From Nocardioides sp. (GTDB lineage Bacteria; Actinomycetota; Actinomycetes; Propionibacteriales; Nocardioidaceae): 5,875 nt of DNA. The notes below the pieces were generated by a model. The model saw only the letters and a program-made list of their open reading frames with translations, was not told the origin of the DNA and made no database searches. The DNA is taken from positions 1-5,875 of the forward strand of contig JARICB010000300.1 in NCBI GenBank assembly GCA_029264225.1. The letters are read 5' to 3'. Of the stretch, positions 1-5,306 are shown piece by piece. Within the stretch, counting starts at the first letter, position 1. Each line of letters opens with the position of its first letter. The position numbers and the translations under genes were made by a program.

Positions 1-38
1 TTCGGCACAAGGTTGCGCGGCACGAAGTTGCCCGGCGC

Positions 39-1382
39 TCACCCGGCCGTGGAGGAGACCGGTACTTCGATGGGCTGAGCGGCCTTCGCCAAGAACTCCA
101 CCACCAGCAGAACCAGGGCCACGACAACGGCTGTCCCTACCACCACGAGAGCGGTAGGACTAGGCCAGAACAGCAGAGTGAATCCTGCTGTGACCAGGAC
201 TACCGTGCGCACTGCTCGCTTGTGCTCGAAGGTCCAGGCCCCTGCCCTCCCAGCGTGCCAGCCGGCCGACTCGGCACTGTCGCGCAGCCCATCGACACCG
301 TGCACGAGCACTGCCCTGGTGCGCGTGGCTGTCGAGGACGGGCCGCTGAGATACGCGATGAGCGCCGTGACCAGGCCGAGCACCGCTACAGCACGGATTC
401 CCGTGCGGAGGAACGTGACCAGGGTGTCGAAGACATCGCCCGCGGCAGCGGGGGACAGCATGTCGGCCGGGGTGGATTGGACGTAGGTGGTCCTGAACAC
501 CGCGAGTGCTATGCCGACCAGGAGCATTGCCGCGACCAAACCCAGAGCCGCCCGCAGCAGGGCGCGTCGACGATCGGATGCAACCAGGATGCCGACAGCA
601 AAGTGTCCCACCACGACGAGCGGCAGCCAGGTTCCCAGAGCGTCGAGTAGGCGGTAGGCGCTCTGCGCTTTCGTGATGCTCCTCGACTGTGCCAGAACGA
701 AGGACCTCTCGACATCCGGGACGTTGGCGGCCAGGGTGAAGCCTTGGCTCACCAGTTCCTGCTCCACCTGCTCGACGATCGGCGCCAGATTCAGGGTGAC
801 CGTGTCGCCTTGAGCGGTCACGACGCCGTCCGGGTCCCCGGCCAGGAGTCGCACCACCTGGTCGTGGGCGGTGCGGTTCACCTGGCTCCACAGTTTCGCG
901 AACTCGTCGCTGCTCAGGATGTCCTCGACCTTGCGGCGAGTGAAGGTCTCCACCCCCTCGGTGATGGGTCCCGCCAACGACGGGAGTGCTGCCGCGACTC
1001 GCGGAGGGACATTCGGCTGCTGGGCCAAAGTCCCCAGCAACTCCTCAGTCACGTCCTTCACCTGGGTCGACTGCAGGACTGCCGCGGTCACCTCGTCGGC
1101 GACGGCCTGCTGCACCGCCGGGTCCTGGGCGAGCGGAGCCACAGTCTGGACGTATCGGTCGACATCCGACATCTGGGTGTTGGCCCACACGGCGGTGACC
1201 GAGAGCGGAGCGAGCAGGCACGCCAGCAGGATCAGTACCCCTGAGGTGATGGACCAGCCGCGCCGAGATCGGAAGGACCCGGGATCGACCGAGCCTTGGC
1301 CCGAACCGAGCTCGAGTTCCCTCTCGAGTTCGAGGATCCGGCTTCGTAACTGTGCAACCTCGTCGACCTCAGAGTTCTCCAT
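39..1382 (-). CDS. Conserved actinobacterial six-helix membrane protein, function unknown
   Basis: 447 residues, complete. Residues 5-25 are charged and heptad-like (VAQLRSRILELERELEL), suggesting a short cytoplasmic coiled coil. Hydrophobic helices lie at about 45-67, 249-268, 275-296, 328-346, 391-406 and 410-432. Residues 68-248 form a large domain, polar and rich in Gln, Val and Asp. The positive-inside rule (RSRRG before helix 1, RRR at 271-273, Arg-rich 354-392) puts this domain outside the cell. I recognise the general type from actinobacterial genomes: one N-terminal helix, an extracellular domain, then a multi-helix C-terminus. I know no assigned function and see no enzyme motif. The ATG is preceded by GGAG only one base away and AAGAG nine bases away, so the ribosome-binding site is mediocre. 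It follows the LuxR-type regulator gene by 63 bases on the same strand and may be co-transcribed with it. Gene call is sure; role is unknown. Confidence 0.9.
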   Translation of the reverse strand: MENSEVDEVAQLRSRILELERELELGSGQGSVDPGSFRSRRGWSITSGVLILLACLLAPLSVTAVWANTQMSDVDRYVQTVAPLAQDPAVQQAVADEVTAAVLQSTQVKDVTEELLGTLAQQPNVPPRVAAALPSLAGPITEGVETFTRRKVEDILSSDEFAKLWSQVNRTAHDQVVRLLAGDPDGVVTAQGDTVTLNLAPIVEQVEQELVSQGFTLAANVPDVERSFVLAQSRSITKAQSAYRLLDALGTWLPLVVVGHFAVGILVASDRRRALLRAALGLVAAMLLVGIALAVFRTTYVQSTPADMLSPAAAGDVFDTLVTFLRTGIRAVAVLGLVTALIAYLSGPSSTATRTRAVLVHGVDGLRDSAESAGWHAGRAGAWTFEHKRAVRTVVLVTAGFTLLFWPSPTALVVVGTAVVVALVLLVVEFLAKAAQPIEVPVSSTAG

Positions 1383-1445
1383 ACTCCGTCACTCTTGAGA
1401 TCCGCCGCGCGTCTCGCCTCATCCCGCCGGGGTGAATACGGGAGT

Positions 1446-4040
1446 TCAGATCAGTCCGATGCTGGTCGCGCGCTCCACTGCTGCGTCTCGACCCGGCGAA
1501 TCCAGCTTGCGGTAGACGTTGCGCAGGTGAGTCTTGAGAGTGTTGACCGACACGTAGAGCGCCTGGGCTATCTGTTCGTTGCCAAGTCGAGTAGGGAGAT
1601 ACTCGAGCACGATCAACTCCCTGGGAGTGAGTTGCTCGATGAGTTGATCGCTGCCCTGTCGAACCTCAGTCGACAATCTGTGGTCGAGCAGCTTCCGCAC
1701 GTGCGGCAGATTTCTGGTCGGGACGGCGGTTCTGAGTAGACCCAGGGCGAGCGGGGTATCGAGGAAGAGCCCAAGGAGCCCCTGAGCGTCAGCCTTAAGA
1801 GCGACTTCCGTCAACAACATGCTGGCGTGGCCCGCATTGCCTTCCTGCTGAGTGACGACAGCCGTCCGCACGCCGTGCTCGATGCTTGCCCGGAGGTTCG
1901 AGGCCTGGAAAACCCACTCGTCGAGCACCCGGCGAGCCTCTGGGATGCTCGAAGTCGCGATCAGTGCATCGATGCGCGCAGCAGGCGCTGACGGGGACGT
2001 TGACCTCGCCTTGTGCAGAGCCTCGCGCACAGCACCGGTGCGGATCAGCAACTGAGTCTCGATGCTGTCGAGCGACTCCTGGATCATGGCGCGCCGAACG
2101 CGTCCAGCCGGGGCGACCCGCAGAAGGGTCAGTGCCACCTCGGCGCCGTCGTCCAGTGCGGCGTGGCGCACCTGCTGCAGGTGCAGCAATGCGTCGTAGA
2201 GAGGCCGCCGACAGCGGCTGATGCTCGCGTGGGCGGCGTCGAGGTGGAGGGCGGCGGTAGCCAGGTCGAGCCTGTCGTCGTTGGTCGCCGCCAGGGCCAA
2301 GTGAGCAAAGGAGGATGAGATGTGATCCATGGCGTGTGCTGCTCGAGCCGTTTCGAGGGCCTCGAAGGCGAAGGTCTCTGCCTCGGCCAAATAGCCCCTG
2401 CCAGCGTTCGCAAGGGCCATCAGGCCCAGCACCTGGATGCGCCAAATCGGATATCTGGTGCCCGGTAGGTTCAAGGCATCGTCAAGGCCGACCAGGCACG
2501 TGTGCAGGTCGCCGGCCAAGAACGATCCCAGCGACGAGTGGAAGGCGGCCATCGTTTCGCACGAGTCCGCCCCTCCGACGCCGGAGAAGTTGGGCACCGT
2601 CGATCGCTCGACGTGGGGGAGCGCCTCCAAGACCTGGGCTGCGATGCGCCGTAGTTCATTCACGGCGAGGTGGCCGTGACCGAGGACCAGAACGAGAGAG
2701 TCTGCGGCGACCTTCTCACCGGGACTCAAGTCGCCGCGTTGATGTAGTTGTCGATGGTTTTCGGCGGCGGCGGTGAATTCGTCGGCACCTACCTGGGCGC
2801 CAAGCAGGTGGATGCTAACCACGGGTGGTGGTGCGGGGTAGGCGTCGTGGACCTGGCGGAGCAGACGGTGCAGAGTGGCGACCTCGCCGACCTCGAACAA
2901 GCGATGGCCCTCGATGGCGAGGATCCGGAAGGCTGCCTCGTGGTCGCCGGCGGCAAGTAGTTGCTCGACAGCCTCGGCATATTCATGGTGTGCCAGCAAC
3001 CATGACGCTGCGCGCCGGCGGCACTGGATGAGTGCCGCCGGGTCCTCGGCCGCGAACTGATAGCGCAGCAGATCGGCAAAAAGTTGGTGGTAGCGGAAGC
3101 GGTCTGCTCCGCCCTGGGTGGGGGTTAGGAAAAGACCATGCTCGACCAAGTTGCGAAGGGTGGCGTGGGAGTTCTCGTCGCCTGTGACGGCCGTACACAG
3201 GCCGGGTGAGAGCCACTCAAGAACCGACGTGCGGAGCAGGAAGGATCTGATGTGCTCATCGAGGTCCTGCAGGATCTTGGTGCTCAGATAGTCGACGATC
3301 AGACGATCATCGCCAGCGAAGTGTTCGACGAACTCGTCGATGTCGCTGACGTTGCTCAAGGACAGGGCCGCCAATCGCAATCCCGCCGCCCAACCATCTG
3401 TGCGAGCCAACAGTCCGCTGGCCTGCTCCGGGCGGATGTCTCTGCCAGAAGTGAGCTGGAGCATTTCAAGCGCTTCGTCCTGGGCAAAGGCGAGTTCGGC
3501 GGCTCGCAGTTCGACGAGTGTCCCCTCGAGTCGCATCTGAGCCAGCCTCAACGGAAGGTCCCAGCGAGACGACACCAGCGCCCGAGCAGTGGATGGCAGA
3601 TTGCTGAGCAGTCGGGCGAGGTCGCTCAGGATGTCTGGGTTGGTGAGGTGGTGCAGGTCGTCGAGCACCAACAAGACCGACGGGGGCAGATCCGCGAACT
3701 CCGCGATGACAGCGTCGATGAAGGATTCGCCGAGCCGGCCGCCTCCGCCGCCCCCGCCGGCGAGGCGAGCCACGGAGGGGTCGAAGGAGGGGTAGCTGCG
3801 ATGCAGACCTTGCACCAGATCGGCGGCCAGCCGACGGGCGTCGTTGTGAGCGGCAGACAGCGAAAGCCAGCACCCATCGCGATCACCGATCCAGTGCGAC
3901 AGCAAGACTGACTTTCCCGAGCCTGCCGGGGCGACGAGGAGCCCGACCCCTCGCGGGGGTATTGACTCGAACACGTCCGTGAGCCTGGGACGGTGCACTG
4001 TGCGGATGGGCGGCGGCGGCCCTCCTACAGACGTGAACAC
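1446..4040 (-). CDS. MalT/LAL-type LuxR family transcriptional regulator (STAND ATPase)
   Basis: 864 residues, the usual size for large ATP-binding LuxR regulators. The N-terminus (about 12-36, IRTVHRPRLTDVFESI) matches the short lead-in of MalT-like proteins. Walker A is APAGSGKS at 37-44 and Walker B is VLLVLDDLHHL at 122-132. SSRWDLPLRLAQMR (157-170) and RFRYHQLFADLLR (314-326) match the sensor and winged-helix signatures of this STAND group. Residues about 335-790 are alpha-helical, Ala/Leu-rich repeats of TPR type, the likely signal-binding and oligomerisation part. The LuxR helix-turn-helix is at 802-864, with LTPRE, NEQIA, SVNTLKTHL and YRKL all intact. In MalT, inducer plus ATP drives oligomerisation and activation; the inducer here is unknown. 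The GTG start is the earliest possible, because an in-frame TAG lies two codons upstream. It has no ribosome-binding site, which fits leaderless translation. GTG codon 15 is a less likely alternative. Unusual: seven consecutive glycines at 95-101. Confidence 0.95.
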   Translation of the reverse strand: MFTSVGGPPPPIRTVHRPRLTDVFESIPPRGVGLLVAPAGSGKSVLLSHWIGDRDGCWLSLSAAHNDARRLAADLVQGLHRSYPSFDPSVARLAGGGGGGGRLGESFIDAVIAEFADLPPSVLLVLDDLHHLTNPDILSDLARLLSNLPSTARALVSSRWDLPLRLAQMRLEGTLVELRAAELAFAQDEALEMLQLTSGRDIRPEQASGLLARTDGWAAGLRLAALSLSNVSDIDEFVEHFAGDDRLIVDYLSTKILQDLDEHIRSFLLRTSVLEWLSPGLCTAVTGDENSHATLRNLVEHGLFLTPTQGGADRFRYHQLFADLLRYQFAAEDPAALIQCRRRAASWLLAHHEYAEAVEQLLAAGDHEAAFRILAIEGHRLFEVGEVATLHRLLRQVHDAYPAPPPVVSIHLLGAQVGADEFTAAAENHRQLHQRGDLSPGEKVAADSLVLVLGHGHLAVNELRRIAAQVLEALPHVERSTVPNFSGVGGADSCETMAAFHSSLGSFLAGDLHTCLVGLDDALNLPGTRYPIWRIQVLGLMALANAGRGYLAEAETFAFEALETARAAHAMDHISSSFAHLALAATNDDRLDLATAALHLDAAHASISRCRRPLYDALLHLQQVRHAALDDGAEVALTLLRVAPAGRVRRAMIQESLDSIETQLLIRTGAVREALHKARSTSPSAPAARIDALIATSSIPEARRVLDEWVFQASNLRASIEHGVRTAVVTQQEGNAGHASMLLTEVALKADAQGLLGLFLDTPLALGLLRTAVPTRNLPHVRKLLDHRLSTEVRQGSDQLIEQLTPRELIVLEYLPTRLGNEQIAQALYVSVNTLKTHLRNVYRKLDSPGRDAAVERATSIGLI

Positions 4041-4046
4041 GTTCTA

Positions 4047-4075
4047 ACAATGGGAGACGCTCCGAGCGCCGTCAA
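4047..4075 (-). promoter_or_regulatory. Candidate promoter of the LuxR gene giving a leaderless mRNA
   Basis: On the minus strand a -35-like TTGACG (4075-4070) is followed by a 17-base spacer and a weak -10-like CATTGT (4052-4047). Transcription starting about seven bases past the -10 would begin at or next to the GTG start codon at 4040. That agrees with the absence of any Shine-Dalgarno sequence there; leaderless genes are frequent in actinobacteria. The -10 hexamer matches consensus poorly, so this is a hypothesis. The alternative is read-through from the small gene upstream. Confidence 0.35.
4058..4068. promoter_or_regulatory. 11-bp palindrome CGCTC-C-GAGCG inside the candidate LuxR promoter spacer
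   Basis: Two perfect 5-bp arms flank one central base. The element sits between the candidate -35 and -10 in the 57-base gap ahead of the regulator gene, a typical position for a repressor or autoregulation site. An RNA hairpin is unlikely because the one-base loop is too tight. Short GC-rich palindromes also arise by chance, so confidence is low. Confidence 0.3.
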
Positions 4076-4097
4076 GCAACCGTGGCATTTCGCGTGT

Positions 4098-4307
4098 TCA
4101 ATCCTGCCCCGTCAGCTGCACTTCCTCAATCTGCAGACCCAGGTTCTGCAACCTGTGCAGGACTCCGTGCAGCGCTGCCTCGTCCTTGACAGTTCCGATC
4201 ATCCGAAGGTGCCCACCAACGACTGTTTCCAGGACGAATTCCGGGAAGGCAGCCTGCACCAAAGGGCTGGCAGTACCCACCGTCAGGATGGAATAGGTCT
4301 TTGACAC
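4098..4307 (-). CDS. Small 69-residue protein of the D-[EQ]-A-A-L-H-G type, function unknown
   Basis: The open frame extends upstream to 4604, but only the part from the GTG at 4307 looks like protein; the upstream residues are Arg/Pro-rich and overlap the divergent gene. From this GTG the product is 69 residues, beginning VSKTYSILTVGTAS. The C-terminal half carries GTVKDEAALHGVLHRLQNLGL (about 38-58). It resembles small actinobacterial proteins, usually 70-90 residues, with the pattern TG-x(2)-D-Q-A-A-L-H-G-L-L-x-R-[IL]-x-x-L-G-L. I recall such proteins as uncharacterised. The predicted shape is strand-strand-helix-strand, a compact alpha/beta domain. There is no signal peptide or membrane helix, so it is probably cytoplasmic. 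The AGGAG at 4311-4307 overlaps the GTG, so the ribosome-binding site is not well placed and the start is uncertain. The LuxR gene follows 57 bases downstream on the same strand. Role unknown. Confidence 0.75.
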   Translation of the reverse strand: MSKTYSILTVGTASPLVQAAFPEFVLETVVGGHLRMIGTVKDEAALHGVLHRLQNLGLQIEEVQLTGQD

Positions 4308-4317
4308 TCCTACAGGT

Positions 4318-4345
4318 TTGAACAGAGGAGGTTGATGCGCATCAT
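4318..4345 (+). promoter_or_regulatory. Weak candidate promoter for the leader ORF and DUF4239 gene
   Basis: TTGAAC at 4318-4323 and CATCAT at 4340-4345 are separated by 16 bases; each hexamer matches four of six consensus positions. The predicted start is near 4352, which would leave a leader of roughly 115 bases before the leader ORF. The perfect palindrome at 4333-4344 would cover the spacer and the -10. I found no better plus-strand pair in the divergent region. Evidence is weak. Confidence 0.22.
4333..4344. promoter_or_regulatory. Perfect 12-bp palindrome TGATGCGCATCA, candidate operator
   Basis: The sequence equals its own reverse complement over all 12 bases. It lies in the divergent intergenic region, 26 bases upstream of the small gene's start and 151 bases before the DUF4239 start. 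Its two-fold symmetry suits a dimeric helix-turn-helix protein, including the LuxR-type regulator encoded next to it. A single copy was seen in this window. Assignment to any regulator is inference. Confidence 0.4.
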
Positions 4346-4351
4346 CCGTGT

Positions 4352-4394
4352 CGGGTGAGCGGTGCGCTATGCGGGGTAGCCGACTCCTCACCCG
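4352..4394. repeat. 8-bp inverted repeat CGGGTGAG ... CTCACCCG
   Basis: Perfect arms at 4352-4359 and 4387-4394 are separated by 27 bases. A further GGGTGA copy follows at 4399-4404 in the same orientation as the first arm. No run of T follows, so this is not an ordinary intrinsic terminator. It may be a pair of protein-binding half-sites or an RNA stem in the leader of the plus-strand gene. Confidence 0.4.
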
Positions 4395-4427
4395 CTCTGG
4401 GTGATGTTCAGGACCCCCCACGCTGAG

Positions 4428-4441
4428 ATGGTCAATGGTCA
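4428..4441. repeat. Tandem heptamer ATGGTCA x 2
   Basis: Two exact, directly adjacent copies of ATGGTCA (4428-4434 and 4435-4441). Direct repeats upstream of a gene are the usual form of MalT-like activator sites, although the MalT box itself is different. The repeat also creates the ATG at 4435, an alternative but less likely start for the DUF4239 gene. Confidence 0.35.
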
Positions 4442-4458
4442 CCGGTAGCCGCCCGATG

Positions 4459-4463
4459 AGGAG
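4459..4463 (+). promoter_or_regulatory. Ribosome-binding site AGGAG for the leader ORF
   Basis: AGGAG (GAGGAG from 4458) lies five bases before the ATG at 4469. It is the best placed Shine-Dalgarno sequence in the divergent region. It serves the 9-codon leader ORF directly; the DUF4239 start at 4495 is 31 bases away, too far for direct use. This makes coupled translation the simplest reading. Confidence 0.6.
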
Positions 4464-4468
4464 TTTTG

Positions 4469-4498
4469 ATGTCGAACGCCGCCATGGTGCAGGCATGA
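4469..4498 (+). CDS. Nine-codon leader ORF translationally coupled to the DUF4239 gene
   Basis: ATG at 4469 opens a frame encoding MSNAAMVQA and ends at TGA 4496-4498. It has a well-spaced AGGAG upstream. Its stop overlaps the ATG of the DUF4239 gene in the sequence ATGA (4495-4498), the classic arrangement for termination-reinitiation coupling. The peptide shows no run of a single amino acid, so an attenuator sensing one amino acid is not suggested. Its role is probably to deliver ribosomes to the next start. The alternative is that the DUF4239 protein starts at the in-frame ATGs at 4435 or 4456, in which case the leader ORF would be incidental. Confidence 0.45.
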   Translation: MSNAAMVQA

Positions 4499-5295
4499 GT
4501 GGACCATTGCGCAATGCGCTGTTGTTGGGGGCCATTGCCGTCGTCTTCTTTGGTCTTTCATTGCTCGCCCGACGACTGTTGGGCCAGCGAGAGGCGCACC
4601 ACAACTCCTGGGCAGCAACCCTGTCCTACATCGCCACGGCCTACGGAGTAGTGATCGGCTTCTCGATCCTCTTCCTCTTCGGCCAGTACGCCGACGCGAA
4701 GCAGGCCGTTGGTGACGAGGCGACCTCTATCGGCACCGCCTACGAGCAGGCATCGCTCTTCCCCCAGAGCCAGCCACGTATTCAACATGCGTTGATCTGC
4801 TATGCCCGAGCGGTGCCGGACCACGACTGGCCAGCCCTCGCGGCGCATCGCGGAGGGTCCAAGGAGGTGGACGCGGCCTTCCACGACCTGGTGATCTCCG
4901 TAGGCCCGGACGACGAGCCGCCCGTCGGAGCGCTTCATGCCGCAACGGCAACCAACCTCGTGTCCCAGATCGGAAACATCTCCACCGCTCGGGAGACACG
5001 GTTGGTGGCTGGCATTACTGAACTGCCGATCATGCTGTGGATCCTGCTGGTGGGAGGCGGGGCGTTCGTGACAATCACGATCTTCGTGGTCACGCTCCCG
5101 GCAGGCAGGGGTACCCAGGCGGGGTTGGTATCCATGACAGCAGCCTTCACCGGCGTCATGTTGTTGATCGTGATCGCCCTCAGCGACCCGTTCGGGCCTG
5201 GCGGTGGACGCCTGACTCCTCAACTCATCCAGGAGACCGAGGCCGCGATGACGACCGCTGCCTCCGACGTGGTCGCCGCTCCCTGCGAGCCGTAA
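4495..5295 (+). CDS. DUF4239 (bestrophin-like) family membrane protein
   Basis: 266 residues from the chosen ATG at 4495. Four hydrophobic helices lie at about 6-25, 44-63, 174-198 and 207-230, two at each end of a soluble middle part (about 65-172). This matches DUF4239, which databases also label bestrophin-like. Family signatures seen are YGVVIGFSILFLFGQYADA (50-68), the acidic helix GDEATSIGTAYEQA (73-86), the RIQHALICYARAV stretch (95-107), and DPFGPGGGRLTPQLIQ (231-246) after the last helix. Bestrophins are anion channels; whether this family conducts ions is unproven. The start at 4495 places the first helix near the N-terminus, as is usual. In-frame ATGs at 4435 and 4456 would add an Arg-rich tail and lack good ribosome-binding sites. 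Translation is probably coupled to the leader ORF. It is divergent from the small/LuxR/membrane-protein block and convergent with the hydrolase gene, whose stop lies 11 bases away. Confidence 0.88.
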   Translation: MSGPLRNALLLGAIAVVFFGLSLLARRLLGQREAHHNSWAATLSYIATAYGVVIGFSILFLFGQYADAKQAVGDEATSIGTAYEQASLFPQSQPRIQHALICYARAVPDHDWPALAAHRGGSKEVDAAFHDLVISVGPDDEPPVGALHAATATNLVSQIGNISTARETRLVAGITELPIMLWILLVGGGAFVTITIFVVTLPAGRGTQAGLVSMTAAFTGVMLLIVIALSDPFGPGGGRLTPQLIQETEAAMTTAASDVVAAPCEP

Positions 5296-5306
5296 CGGCC
5301 CTGGAC

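Noticed and set aside
4..31. Imperfect 13-base direct repeat (4-16 and 19-31, two mismatches)
   Set aside because: Too short and at the window edge; it could be chance or part of an unseen coding region.
1..42. Possible next minus-strand gene starting at GTG 42-40, overlapping the stop of the membrane-protein gene as GTGA
   Set aside because: Only 14 codons are visible (VSAGQLRAAQPCAE) before the left edge. The overlap is a typical operon arrangement, but the fragment is too short to support a call.
1383..1445. Possible terminator or promoter between the LuxR gene and the membrane-protein gene
   Set aside because: The gap ends in an imperfect inverted pair (ACTCCCGT and ACGGAGT on the minus strand). 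There is no stable hairpin with a T-run and no convincing promoter hexamers.
3252..3911. 219-residue plus-strand open frame
   Set aside because: It lies wholly inside the LuxR-type regulator gene on the other strand, whose motifs are clear. Its composition is that of an antisense shadow in GC-rich DNA.
4301..4306. Perfect -35 hexamer TTGACA on the plus strand
   Set aside because: No acceptable -10 hexamer is found 15-19 bases downstream, and it overlaps the start of the small gene.
4335..4358. Seven-codon ORF (MRIIRVG) after AGGAGG at 4326-4331
   Set aside because: The ribosome-binding site is strong but only three bases from the ATG. The candidate promoter would start transcription downstream of it. 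Possible second leader peptide, not supported enough to call.
4308..4604. Upstream extension of the small gene to give a 168-residue minus-strand protein
   Set aside because: The extra residues are Arg/Pro/Ser-rich without protein character and would overlap the start of the divergent DUF4239 gene. The recognisable motif lies entirely after the GTG at 4307.
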